Source: CAZTPC01 sp964615565 (GTDB taxonomy: Bacteria; Patescibacteriota; Saccharimonadia; Saccharimonadales; AWTP1-31). Taken from it: a DNA stretch of 24,861 nt. The translations under genes and the position numbers were made by a program. Location: positions 1 through 24,861 of the forward strand of contig CAZTPC010000016.1 in NCBI GenBank assembly GCA_964615565.1, written 5' to 3'. This document shows, in pieces, positions 7,842 through 15,064 of the stretch; the first letter of the stretch is position 1, and the number at the start of each line of letters is the position of its first letter. The notes under the pieces are model-generated. The model saw only the letters and a list, made by a program, of their open reading frames with translations, was not told the origin of the DNA and made no database searches.

Positions 7842-10748
7842 TTACTTGTTGAGGAAGATTGTTTCTTCTTGAGAACTTGAAGTAGATGTACCGGCATTAC
7901 TATTGATACCATCGATAGTCTGACCTTGCTGGACTGGCTGTAATGGTGCTGGGCTTGGCTGCTGTTGTGGTTGGGTAGAGATAGGCTGTAAGGGCATGTT
8001 TGAGACGGTCTGAGGGGCAGCAGTAGCTAAACCTGGGTTCTGTTGTGGCTGAATACCGAGGGATGGCTGTAGAGGCTGCAAATCGGCCGGACCGACTGGG
8101 GCTAAAGGCGTGAGGGGCTGTTGAGTTGGCTGAGCGGGTGCTGCACCAAATGCACGAGGCTGAGAAGCTACAGGCGTACCCTTCTTACTCATCCACTCAT
8201 CCAAGAAGGATCCCGTCCCCACTGGGCCCGCCGGCTTAGGTGCCGTACTACCCAGACCACCTGGGCGACTAGTTGCTGCCGCTGGTTTTGCCTGCTCTTT
8301 GGTCTTGAGTCGGTCCATAATCTCGGCGCTTACCTGCACTCGAGGACGACCATATTTAGCTGCCGACAATTGCTTGAGTGCTTCACCTAACTTTGCATTA
8401 GGGGTGCCTAACGGCGGTAAACCTGCCATACTGAACGGCTGCGTTGGCACACCGCCTACTAGAGTTCTGACTACAGCGTTATAGTTCGGGATCCTAAGTA
8501 AGTCGTCACCGTCAAACAGCGGCTGGAAGTAGCGTGATAGAGACTCTACGTCGTTCTGACCAATACGATACGAAACGATGGTACCCATGTTACCAAAGAC
8601 TGCATCACGGATTTCATCAGATAACTGGGTAGTAAACTGGTTAGCTACAATAAGGTTAAGGTGATACTTTCGAGCTTCGGACATAATGGTGGCAAACGAG
8701 TCAGTCGAGAAGTTCTGGAACTCATCAACATACAGACAAAAGTCTTGCCGTTCATGTTCTGGAACATTAGCACGGCTCATAGCGGCAGCCTGGAATTTCA
8801 TAACGAAGATCATACCCATCAGCCTAGAGTTAAGGTCTCCCGTGCGACCCTTACTAAGGTTAACGAGAAGAATCTTCTTATTGTCCATGATTTCACGGAG
8901 GTCAAACGAGCTCTTGGTTTGGCCAATGATATTACGCATCATTTCATTGGACAGGAAGGCACCGAACTTACTTACCACCCAACTCGTTACCTCACCAGAC
9001 TCATTTGAACGCTGGGAGTTTGGCCATTCCTTAGTCCAGAAGTCCAGGACGTTCTGATCTGTCGTGTACTGGAGCTTAGGCTTCATGAAGTCTGGGTCGA
9101 TCAATAGTTTAGGGATATCAACAAAGGTCCCACCATTAGGGTCAGACATGAGCAGCTGTGCACAGTTAGTAAAAATGTGCTCAAAACGTGCACCAATCAT
9201 ACCCTGTCGATTCGGGTCGTACAGTTTATACAGAATATTAATCGCTTCCTGGATAAGGAAGTCTTTCTGTTCAGGTAAGGTGTACTCAAACAAGTTAAGA
9301 CCCATTGGGAAGTCCATGTCTGCAGGGCAGAAATAGATCACATCTTCAGCTCGTTCTTTTGGAACCATAGATAATAGCTTCTCAGCAGTATCACCGTGTG
9401 GGTCAACGAAGGCAAAGCCATTACCGTTAAGCATATCCTGTAGGGCCATGTTCTCTAGAAAAGTAGACTTACCAGTACCTGTCTGGCCGACTACATACAT
9501 ATGTCGTTGACGATCCCCTATAGCAAGACGGATAGGCTTCTTTGCACCGCGGAAAAGGTTATAACCCATCAACATACCTTCATCAGGCATATTTCGAGGC
9601 GCATCTACCTGCTTCGAAGCCTGTCGTTCTAGCTGGGCAGTAGGAATGTTTTTCTGGTCTGGAAAGTGAAATAGTGTTGCAAGTTCAACAGCGTTTAGGA
9701 TGCTCTTGTTATTTTCCGGAGGGAAAAATCGCATTATAAAGCCCGTTACGAATCCTTCTATATCCTTAGCCGGCGTGTACTTGAATCCGTTCTTACCTGG
9801 CGCATCGTATAGCGAGAAAGCAGCGACAATGTTATTGAGTATCGCTTGAGAACGTTGTGATATGTTCGACGACGCTACTACCCTGATAAGAATTTCATAC
9901 CCAGGGTATCTCGTCTTATCCTCGATAGCGTCTACGATTGACTGATCAAGGCTAGAAAGATCTTTCTTGTCCTCGCTAGCTTTATCTTCCGGTGCTTTAT
10001 ACGTAGCCGTAGCAAAATCCTTAACGATATTGCCAAGCAGACCCCCAATACCCTTAGTGTCTTTTTTACCCTTACGCTTTTTACTAGCCTCGGCGTGGGC
10101 ATTCTTTCGCCAATTTGGATTAGCCGGTCGAAGAAGTATCTGTATACCTGCACCGTCTTCCCTGTCGAGGGTTGATAGCGCATTTAGAAGTGACTGAATA
10201 GCGTCACGCTTGATCTCTTGGTAAGTTGCGATTGGATATGCAGAGTTCTCCTTGAGCGTCAGCTCTCCACCAATAGTTCCAGCCATACGTCCTATAGGAC
10301 TGAAGATATTATGCTCGGCAACTTCTTCGAGCCTAGCACTTGGGTAGGCGCTAATAACCGCCTGCTTAACTACATCCACCATAGCAACCGGCACTACAGC
10401 ATAAAATTTTACGAACCCTTGCGTAGCGATGATCTCGAAAGTAAAGTGTCGCTGCCCATAGAAGCCGTTCTTGAAACCTTTCTTATATGTACTAGCAATA
10501 ATTCCATATAGAATCTGTGCCTTTGAGATATTCTCTTCTGTCACATCTCGAACATCTCGGCCATTACCCTCAATATCTTCACTAGGGGGTGGCAAGTGAA
10601 TAATAAGAGGCACCATCTTGAGGCCACGTTCGTAGTTCTTCTGCTCTCTTAGTGCTTTCCGATAATGTACGTATACACCGAAGATAATCGCAGTTGCTAC
10701 TGCCAAGAAGATAGTTAGTGGGATAACAAAAGTCGGAATACTAAACAT
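7842..10748 (-). CDS. VirD4/TraG-like membrane ATPase (type IV secretion coupling protein family)
   Basis: This 968-aa protein has one N-terminal TM helix (about 4-28), a roughly 390-residue region of unknown fold, then a FtsK/HerA-type ATPase: Walker A GQTGTGKST near 418-426, AFVDPHGD after it, a Walker B-like LYVDEFQNF near 670, and ANQFTTQLSDEIRDAVFGNMG, typical of TraG/TraD/VirD4-like proteins. The last ~165 residues are Pro/Gln/Ala-rich low complexity (LQPLQPSLGIQPQQNPG), probably disordered. The family moves DNA or protein through a membrane channel using ATP. The start ATG follows the preceding gene's TGA by one nucleotide. No other type IV secretion genes are visible here, so DNA uptake, DNA export and protein export cannot be told apart. 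Confidence 0.85.
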   Translation of the reverse strand: MFSIPTFVIPLTIFLAVATAIIFGVYVHYRKALREQKNYERGLKMVPLIIHLPPPSEDIEGNGRDVRDVTEENISKAQILYGIIASTYKKGFKNGFYGQRHFTFEIIATQGFVKFYAVVPVAMVDVVKQAVISAYPSARLEEVAEHNIFSPIGRMAGTIGGELTLKENSAYPIATYQEIKRDAIQSLLNALSTLDREDGAGIQILLRPANPNWRKNAHAEASKKRKGKKDTKGIGGLLGNIVKDFATATYKAPEDKASEDKKDLSSLDQSIVDAIEDKTRYPGYEILIRVVASSNISQRSQAILNNIVAAFSLYDAPGKNGFKYTPAKDIEGFVTGFIMRFFPPENNKSILNAVELATLFHFPDQKNIPTAQLERQASKQVDAPRNMPDEGMLMGYNLFRGAKKPIRLAIGDRQRHMYVVGQTGTGKSTFLENMALQDMLNGNGFAFVDPHGDTAEKLLSMVPKERAEDVIYFCPADMDFPMGLNLFEYTLPEQKDFLIQEAINILYKLYDPNRQGMIGARFEHIFTNCAQLLMSDPNGGTFVDIPKLLIDPDFMKPKLQYTTDQNVLDFWTKEWPNSQRSNESGEVTSWVVSKFGAFLSNEMMRNIIGQTKSSFDLREIMDNKKILLVNLSKGRTGDLNSRLMGMIFVMKFQAAAMSRANVPEHERQDFCLYVDEFQNFSTDSFATIMSEARKYHLNLIVANQFTTQLSDEIRDAVFGNMGTIVSYRIGQNDVESLSRYFQPLFDGDDLLRIPNYNAVVRTLVGGVPTQPFSMAGLPPLGTPNAKLGEALKQLSAAKYGRPRVQVSAEIMDRLKTKEQAKPAAATSRPGGLGSTAPKPAGPVGTGSFLDEWMSKKGTPVASQPRAFGAAPAQPTQQPLTPLAPVGPADLQPLQPSLGIQPQQNPGLATAAPQTVSNMPLQPISTQPQQQPSPAPLQPVQQGQTIDGINSNAGTSTSSSQEETIFLNK

Positions 10749-10749
10749 A

Positions 10750-11211
10750 TCAGTCGTTTACTTTTAGGTCTTTACTGTAACGAGTCTTAAGATAGTCCGC
10801 CTTAAAACGGCTCAGCTCTTTATTCTGCTCATTAGGATTGCCACGGGTGTTATTGATAATCATCTTGGCTTTCGTGACCCATTCTTTTTCAATCAGGTCT
10901 ACATCGTCAGCTATCTTTGGTGAGTACTGGCTCGCACTCCCTGCCTGTGCAGACGTGCCGGGTAACGCCTGAGCTAAAGGGTCTACTACTGGCGCCTGTT
11001 GTGCGGCACTGATACCCTGAATGTCTGCCAATGCGCTTGCCGCTGGATCGTCTTGGACCGGTGCCGATGTCTGCCCTGCCTGTGCCATTGGGGATTCAGG
11101 TAGTGGGCTTGCTTGCGCGTCGGTGTTGATTGATTCAGCTATACCAGAATCAAGTGGTGGAATTGAGCCACCACCAAAAGGAGTTTGTGTGTCAGTATCG
11201 CTAGGATTCAT
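10750..11211 (-). CDS. Pro/Ala/Gln-rich hypothetical protein coupled to the VirD4-like ATPase
   Basis: This 153-aa protein is of unknown function. Residues 1-100 are low complexity (Ala, Pro, Gln, Ser, Asp) and probably disordered. The last ~50 residues (VDLIEKEWVTKAKMII onward to KTRYSKDLKVND) look like a short folded helical module with many charged residues, and are the part most likely to be conserved. It has no signal peptide or TM segment, so it is predicted cytoplasmic. It is separated from the ATPase ATG by one base, which suggests an ATPase adaptor. An extended -10 (TGATATAAT) lies only 8 nt upstream of the ATG, giving a nearly leaderless transcript in addition to read-through from the 4-TM gene. 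Confidence 0.8.
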   Translation of the reverse strand: MNPSDTDTQTPFGGGSIPPLDSGIAESINTDAQASPLPESPMAQAGQTSAPVQDDPAASALADIQGISAAQQAPVVDPLAQALPGTSAQAGSASQYSPKIADDVDLIEKEWVTKAKMIINNTRGNPNEQNKELSRFKADYLKTRYSKDLKVND

Positions 11212-11219
11212 TACTTCTG

Positions 11220-11228
11220 ATTATATCA
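11220..11228 (-). promoter_or_regulatory. Extended -10 promoter for the Pro/Ala/Gln-rich gene
   Basis: On the minus strand, TGATATAAT (TATAAT at 11220-11225) lies 8 nt before the ATG at 11211. A poor -35 (TTAAAG) sits 17 nt upstream. The predicted start would leave a leader of only 1-3 nt. Confidence 0.45.
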
Positions 11229-11244
11229 GATTGAGCTCGGTGCT

Positions 11245-11616
11245 TTAATCTCTTTTTTGTAGTAACTTAAAACGTCTAGCATAGAGTAGTGCCAATCCGC
11301 TGAACAACATAAGGAGAAATATGTCTTTCACCGTAAGTTGGTTAATAGACTGCAGCAGAAGCAACCCCGATACGCTCCCGGCTATCACAAGAGACTTAGT
11401 CATCACGGAAATATTGCTTGCAGCGTCTGACGTAGCTGAAGATTTAAAATCAACTGCCCTAAGTGTCATAACTAATGATGCAAATAGCCAAGCTATAGGA
11501 GCTACGAGAAGTACAGGGTGTAGATCTTTCGGATTCGTAGATGCAAGGAAGATTAAAAGCGCTCCGTACATGGAAAGCAGGAGCGCCACTCGTCTAGTTG
11601 GTTTTATATTTCTCAT
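11245..11616 (-). CDS. Small integral membrane protein, about four TM helices
   Basis: This 123-aa protein is unrecognised. Hydrophobic segments lie at about 9-27 (VALLLSMYGALLIFLAS), 33-52, 74-90 and 96-112. It starts MRNIKPTRR and ends in RRFKLLQKRD, a positive-inside pattern compatible with both ends in the cytoplasm. It is first in a minus-strand series with the Pro/Ala/Gln-rich protein (33 nt downstream) and the VirD4-like ATPase, so a role in the same envelope machine is a reasonable but untested guess. The ribosome-binding site is weak. A long structured leader appears to precede it. Confidence 0.7.
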   Translation of the reverse strand: MRNIKPTRRVALLLSMYGALLIFLASTNPKDLHPVLLVAPIAWLFASLVMTLRAVDFKSSATSDAASNISVMTKSLVIAGSVSGLLLLQSINQLTVKDIFLLMLFSGLALLYARRFKLLQKRD

Positions 11617-11818
11617 CGTCTATCTCACAGTTAGTATTTATATTCTTTTATAACGTGCTTCTGCAGAGGCTGAAGTAAATAAGGAGCCGGACGGTAAATC
11701 CGCTACATAAAATAGACTATTAGAGCGCTTACCGTCCTAGCTGTGACTGACCGCTCTTGCTGCTTTTAGAGCAACGAAGAGCGATAAAGATTTTTGTAAG
11801 TTTTTGTTTTTTGCTTAC
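11617..11818 (-). ncRNA. Structured 5' leader RNA of the membrane-protein/ATPase operon
   Basis: On the minus strand, a predicted start at about 11818 opens directly on a hairpin GTAAG/CTTAC with an A-rich loop (about 11796-11818). It is followed by CGCTC...GAGCG with inner TTGCT/AGCAA (about 11751-11782) and by a large hairpin GGACGGTAA/TTACCGTCC (about 11688-11739) with nested CGCT/AGCG. No poly-U terminator follows, so this reads as a ~200-nt 5' UTR of the 11616 gene, possibly regulatory. The middle hairpin holds TTGCTCTAAAA, similar to boxA in the rRNA leader. I do not recognise a known riboswitch class. Confidence 0.4.
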
Positions 11819-11824
11819 TCAATT

Positions 11825-11853
11825 AAGATACACAAAAAAGGTATTCATGTCAA
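11825..11853 (-). promoter_or_regulatory. Promoter for the 11616 membrane-protein operon
   Basis: On the minus strand, a perfect TTGACA (11848-11853), a 17-nt spacer and TATCTT (11825-11830) predict a start near 11818, at the base of the first leader hairpin. Confidence 0.55.
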
Positions 11854-12224
11854 TCATAACTATTGTTCTTCTTACAACGTACATCTGTTAGCTATGTACA
11901 AATAGATATGAATATCAAAAATATTCGTTGTTATTGTTGCTACATACAAACATTTTTTCGCATTCTTTTGGTGAAAAATTCCTGTGTCTTCGAGCGCGAA
12001 TACAAAGAAAATATGTATTTCATGTGCAGGTTCTAGCTGCACCCAAATTCGGCTTGAGCATGGTTCTAAAAGACGAGTCATTAGCACCCTTTACTGCTCT
12101 TCATATGCGAGATTCTGAAGGCTGTATCAAAGCCAAAATAATTTGAAGATAATTACTAGGTACTAGTAATTACTATTCTGCAAGAGTAATCCTGCATACA
12201 AAATTCTAGTCACATATTGTTTTA
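11854..12224. other. Gene-free AT-rich stretch with short inverted repeats
   Basis: No convincing coding sequence is present on either strand. Several perfect inverted repeats are visible: GTACAT/ATGTAC (about 11879-11899), GAATAT/ATATTC (about 11909-11925), GTGCAG/CTGCAC (about 12024-12042), and AATTACTAG-GTA-CTAGTAATT at 12151-12171, a 9-bp palindrome with a 3-nt centre that looks like an operator or tight hairpin. No matching promoter-terminator pair was found. Confidence 0.4.
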
Positions 12225-12249
12225 TCAGTCGTCATTGAACAAGACAATT

Positions 12250-12401
12250 CCAAGAAACCCGCTTAGACCCACGTGGTAGTCTGAGCGGTCATGCCCTGCC
12301 CATTTCATGAGTATAAGTACTGAAATTTCTGGTCTGTTACTTATGTCGCACAATATACTACCTAATGTAGCTGTATTTGAGGCTGTAAACTATCTCGCGC
12401 A
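12250..12401 (-). ncRNA. Candidate ncRNA (weak)
   Basis: On the minus strand, TTGACC (12431-12436), a 17-nt spacer and TATGAG (12408-12413) predict a start near 12401. Downstream are an ATAAGTA/TACTTAT stem (about 12314-12345) and a 10-bp hairpin at 12259-12288 (CCGCTCAGAC/GTCTAAGCGG) followed by a short U-rich tail GTTTCTT, which could be a terminator. A short reading frame also runs through the hairpin (12225-12308, 27 codons). The evidence is limited to these elements. Confidence 0.25.
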
Positions 12402-12407
12402 AAAACA

Positions 12408-12436
12408 CTCATACTAATACATATATAGAGGGTCAA
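12408..12436 (-). promoter_or_regulatory. Promoter-like element in the gene-free region
   Basis: TTGACC-17-TATGAG on the minus strand. The spacing is ideal, but only four bases of the -10 match. Confidence 0.3.
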
Positions 12437-12711
12437 GGTCACCTTCTCTGCAGAATTCGACATGCAATCGCTTACCCTGGCCCGTTATATGCTCGTACGT
12501 TCAACATTTCGTACGGACGACTACGTTAGATATGCAGCAATAGAAACAGTGTGTTTTTTATGATTTACGCGTGTCAGCTACATGCCAAATGCTCACTACT
12601 ATTACGGAAATAGCATAATCATAAAGCCCCTTAAGGACAGCCTAATTGCAGCATACTACTATGTAGAGAAAATAGAGTTATACACAGGTACAAAAAATAG
12701 GCATAAACTTG
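12437..12711. other. Gene-free stretch, nothing definite
   Basis: No coding sequence was found. There is a CGTACG...CGTACG repeat (about 12494-12516) and one exact DnaA-box match TTATACACA at 12678-12686, which is isolated and therefore not taken as an origin. Confidence 0.4.
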
Positions 12712-12740
12712 TTGACACCCCTAATCAGACTGTATATGAT
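12712..12740 (+). promoter_or_regulatory. Strong promoter of the ncRNA upstream of comM
   Basis: TTGACA (12712-12717), a 17-nt spacer and TATGAT (12735-12740) match 11 of 12 consensus positions. The predicted +1 at 12747 is the first base of a hairpin. Confidence 0.75.
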
Positions 12741-12767
12741 AGGCATAGCACTTGAATAAAAAAAGTG

Positions 12768-12866
12768 CTCAAAAATAAAAACGACCCCTGGATAACAGTC
12801 AAAAAGACTGCTGTCACACACAAAAGAGATACCTGGCCCAAAAGCTAAAGTCTCAAAAATAAAAAC
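12768..12866 (+). repeat. Pair of 15-nt direct repeats inside the candidate sRNA
   Basis: CTCAAAAATAAAAAC is present identically at 12768-12782 and 12852-12866. The flanks are similar too (GTG or AGT before, C-G/C-A-C after). Both copies are single-stranded A-rich linkers in the predicted fold. Confidence 0.7.
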
Positions 12867-12878
12867 CACAAAACAAGA

Positions 12879-12909
12879 AACGGCCTTCCTCGCAAAAGGC
12901 CGTTTTTTT
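12879..12909 (+). terminator. Intrinsic terminator of the candidate sRNA
   Basis: AACGGCCTT (12879-12887) pairs with AAGGCCGTT (12896-12904) across an 8-nt loop, followed by a T run ending at 12909. Confidence 0.85.
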
Positions 12910-12925
12910 ATGTCTAAGCCTGCTT

Positions 12926-12954
12926 TTGTTTAGCTAACTTTTGTCATGTATAAG
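12926..12954 (+). promoter_or_regulatory. Possible comM promoter giving a leaderless transcript
   Basis: TTGTTT (12926-12931), 17 nt, TATAAG (12949-12954). Six bases separate the -10 from the ATG at 12961, so the predicted +1 is the A of that ATG. There is no Shine-Dalgarno sequence to serve the alternative ATG at 12946. Confidence 0.45.
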
Positions 12955-12960
12955 TTAGGT

Positions 12961-14454
12961 ATGGGAACGGTAATTAACACAATACTCAATTCCGGGATGC
13001 GTGGCATTCCAGTTCGAGTTGAGTGCCAGCTAACTAACGGACTGCCTAGCTTTACGATTGTGGGCTCCGCAAGTCATACGGTTACCGAGTCAAAAGAGCG
13101 AGTTCGAAACGCGCTACTAAGCAGTCAGCTCCAATACCCCCGGCAAAAGATTACAGTCAATCTAGCACCAGCCGACATACCCAAGTCTGGTACAAGTCTA
13201 GACTTACCGATCGCGGTATCGATACTCCAAGCAAGTGGCCAGCTCAAAGTTGAAGAGCTAGACACTTATGTATTTGTCGGTGAACTCAGCCTAAACGGAG
13301 ATGTCCAACCAGTTAGAGGCATTATCGGTATACTATCCACGTTTTCAGACCGTTCTCGTTTTACCTTTGTTATACCTAGAGCGAATATACAACAGGCACA
13401 ACAGATGCCCGGTGTTAAGGTTATCGCGATAAGTAATGTAAGCCAGCTAGCTGACATGTCAGAAATGACAACTACAGTGATGGATAACACCCTTATTACT
13501 GCTAGTAACCCCGTATACCATGCGCATCTTGAAGAAATAAAGGGACAAGCGCAAGCAAAAAGGGCGATCACAATTGCTGCAAGTGGTGGGCATAATATAC
13601 TCCTTCATGGTGTTCCTGGAAGTGGCAAAACTCTATTAGCAAAAGCATTGCTCGGCCTACTCCCCGCCCCAAGTCTGGGGGAGCAATTAGAAATAACTCA
13701 ACTCCACAGTCTTGCAGAGAATACGTATAGCTCAGTGCATCAGGAACGGCCCTTGCGCTCACCTCATCATAGTGCAAGTCATATATCTATAGTTGGAGGC
13801 GGAAGCAACCTTAAGCCTGGGGAGATCAGTCTTAGCCACAACGGAGTTTTATTACTGGACGAACTCCCGGAGTTCTCTAGGCAAACGATCGAATCACTTC
13901 GGCAGCCCCTTGAAGAGCAAAGTGTAACAATTAGTAGGAATGCTGGAACAATTCGGCTACCAGCAGATTTTATACTTGTTGGTACGGCAAACCCTTGTCC
14001 GTGCGGATACTTTGGCAGCGGCCAACCCTGTTCTTGCCCGCAATACGCCATAGAAAGGTACCGGCGCAAGCTCTCCGGACCAATACTAGATCGGATTGAT
14101 CTGCATGTTGGGATGGATAGTATTGATAACGACTTGCTTCTGAAACCAAGCCTACATACAGAAGATACTGCTAACTTACTAGGACAAGTCGCAAAAGCTA
14201 GAGATCACCAGTTTAGACGCAATGGGAGCGAACTACTAAACTCCCGCATCACAGACAGGAGGCTTCTTGAGGTACTAGATATTACAAAAAGTGCAAAGAA
14301 GCTACTTAGCGGCGCGGCCGCCACCCTCAAGTTGTCTGCTCGGAGTTATATTCGGATCCTTCGGACAAGCCTAACAATCGCCGATTTAGATGGATCGACC
14401 AGCGTCCAGGATAAGCATATTGCGGAAGCACTTCAGTACCGACAGAGATACTAG
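12961..14454 (+). CDS. comM: ComM/YifB-type Mg-chelatase-like AAA+ ATPase
   Basis: ComM-family proteins are hexameric branch-migration helicases that help integrate incoming single-stranded DNA in natural transformation. The product has the N-terminal ChlI-like domain (PSFTIVG, ESKERVRNAL, TVNLAPADIPKSGTSLDLPIAV), Walker A GVPGSGKT, Walker B GVLLLDELPEF, a cysteine cluster CPCGYFGSGQPCSC, and the C-terminal Mg-chelatase helical domain. I chose the ATG at 12961 (497 aa) over 12946 (502 aa). From 12961 the N-terminus aligns in length with canonical ComM, and this ATG falls at the predicted +1 of a promoter. It fits the DNA-scavenging lifestyle of reduced-genome episymbionts (inference). The gene stands alone, followed by the infC operon promoter. 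Confidence 0.93.
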   Translation: MGTVINTILNSGMRGIPVRVECQLTNGLPSFTIVGSASHTVTESKERVRNALLSSQLQYPRQKITVNLAPADIPKSGTSLDLPIAVSILQASGQLKVEELDTYVFVGELSLNGDVQPVRGIIGILSTFSDRSRFTFVIPRANIQQAQQMPGVKVIAISNVSQLADMSEMTTTVMDNTLITASNPVYHAHLEEIKGQAQAKRAITIAASGGHNILLHGVPGSGKTLLAKALLGLLPAPSLGEQLEITQLHSLAENTYSSVHQERPLRSPHHSASHISIVGGGSNLKPGEISLSHNGVLLLDELPEFSRQTIESLRQPLEEQSVTISRNAGTIRLPADFILVGTANPCPCGYFGSGQPCSCPQYAIERYRRKLSGPILDRIDLHVGMDSIDNDLLLKPSLHTEDTANLLGQVAKARDHQFRRNGSELLNSRITDRRLLEVLDITKSAKKLLSGAAATLKLSARSYIRILRTSLTIADLDGSTSVQDKHIAEALQYRQRY

Positions 14455-14468
14455 GATAAGTAAAAGTA

Positions 14469-14497
14469 TTGACCCCTGTTAAGAACTCTGTTAGACT
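14469..14497 (+). promoter_or_regulatory. infC-rpmI-rplT operon promoter
   Basis: TTGACC (14469-14474), 17-nt spacer, TAGACT (14492-14497). The predicted start near 14504 leaves a leader of about 30 nt, too short for the long L20-binding leader known from other bacteria. Confidence 0.6.
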
Positions 14498-14533
14498 GGA
14501 TCGTAACCTAAGTCAGAAGCAAGGAGCACCACA

Positions 14534-15064
14534 ATCGCCAAAGTAACGCGTCTGAATCATCAGATTCGGGCACCGCAACTGCGGGTTATTGATCAAGACG
14601 GTAATCAGCTCGGAATCCTAAGTAGAGGCGACGCCCTTAAGCTCGCCGAGGAACAAGAGCTTGATCTAGTCGAGATCTCACCCGACACAAACCCTCCGGT
14701 GGTTAAAATCATCGACTGGGGTAAGTACAACTATCAAAAGACGAAGCAGCTTCAGAAAAGCAAGAAAGCAGCCAAGTCATTTGAAGTTAAGCAGATGCGA
14801 TTTGGACTCAAGATTGGGGACCACGACTTAGGCGTCAAAACCCGCAAGATCCAAGGATTTTTGGATGCAGGCCATAAAGTCAAAATCACGGTATTCTACC
14901 GAGGTCGAGAACTCGCCCACAAAGATTTGGGCTTCAAGCTTGCAGACAAAGTGATTGAAGGTTTTGGAGAGGCCATTAACGTGGACCAAGCCCCTGCTTT
15001 AAACGGTAAACAATTAAGCTTTGTGATTAGGAGTAATAACAATGCCAAAACTAAAGAGTCATAG
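14534..15064 (+). CDS. infC: Translation initiation factor IF-3 (ATC start)
   Basis: IF-3 binds the 30S subunit, prevents 50S joining and proofreads the start codon. The frame stays open upstream of the GTG at 14699, and the conserved N-domain is encoded there: AKVTRLNHQIRAPQLRVID, then QLGILSRGDALKLAEEQELDLVEISP and PPVVKIIDWGKYNYQ. The only start consistent with this is ATC at 14534, 7 nt after AAGGAG (14521-14526), giving 176 aa, the normal length. A non-AUG start is the classic feature of infC and lets IF-3 repress its own synthesis. The C-domain (EVKQMRFGLKIGDHDLGVKTRKI) is complete. Its end overlaps rpmI by 23 nt. Confidence 0.95.
   Translation: MAKVTRLNHQIRAPQLRVIDQDGNQLGILSRGDALKLAEEQELDLVEISPDTNPPVVKIIDWGKYNYQKTKQLQKSKKAAKSFEVKQMRFGLKIGDHDLGVKTRKIQGFLDAGHKVKITVFYRGRELAHKDLGFKLADKVIEGFGEAINVDQAPALNGKQLSFVIRSNNNAKTKES

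Larger units (their letters stand above)
12747..12909 (+). ncRNA. Candidate ~163-nt small RNA with intrinsic terminator
   Basis: The element is bounded by a near-consensus promoter and a strong terminator. From the predicted +1 it folds as AGCACTT/AAGTGCT (12747-12769), then CAGTC/GACTG (about 12796-12810), a weaker GAGA/TCTC stem (about 12826-12854), and the terminator. A perfect 15-nt direct repeat, CTCAAAAATAAAAAC, occurs at 12768-12782 and 12852-12866, each time at the 3' edge of a stem, so the RNA looks like two modules joined by A-rich linkers. No ribosome-binding site plus reading frame is apparent. It could be a free sRNA or, less likely, an attenuator for comM, because the terminator ends about 50 nt before the preferred comM start. 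Confidence 0.6.

Noticed and set aside
11928..12146. A 72-codon plus-strand frame in the gene-free island.
   Set aside because: No ribosome-binding site, no recognisable composition or motif, and similar chance frames exist on the other strand.
12225..12308. A 27-codon minus-strand frame (54 codons open in total) in the gene-free island.
   Set aside because: Its length is expected by chance, there is no ribosome-binding site, and a 10-bp hairpin that may be a terminator lies inside it.
12678..12686. DnaA box TTATACACA, possible origin of replication.
   Set aside because: Only one exact match, no dnaA or dnaN nearby and no cluster of boxes; another near-match at 24714-24722 is also isolated.
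11650..12945. tmRNA, SRP RNA or 6S RNA in the gene-free island.
   Set aside because: No tmRNA ends or tag-like frame, no SRP GGAAG...AGCAG loop, and no 6S-type central bubble between paired ends were found.
14699..14701. GTG start for infC.
   Set aside because: It would remove the conserved N-domain, which is encoded in frame upstream from ATC 14534.
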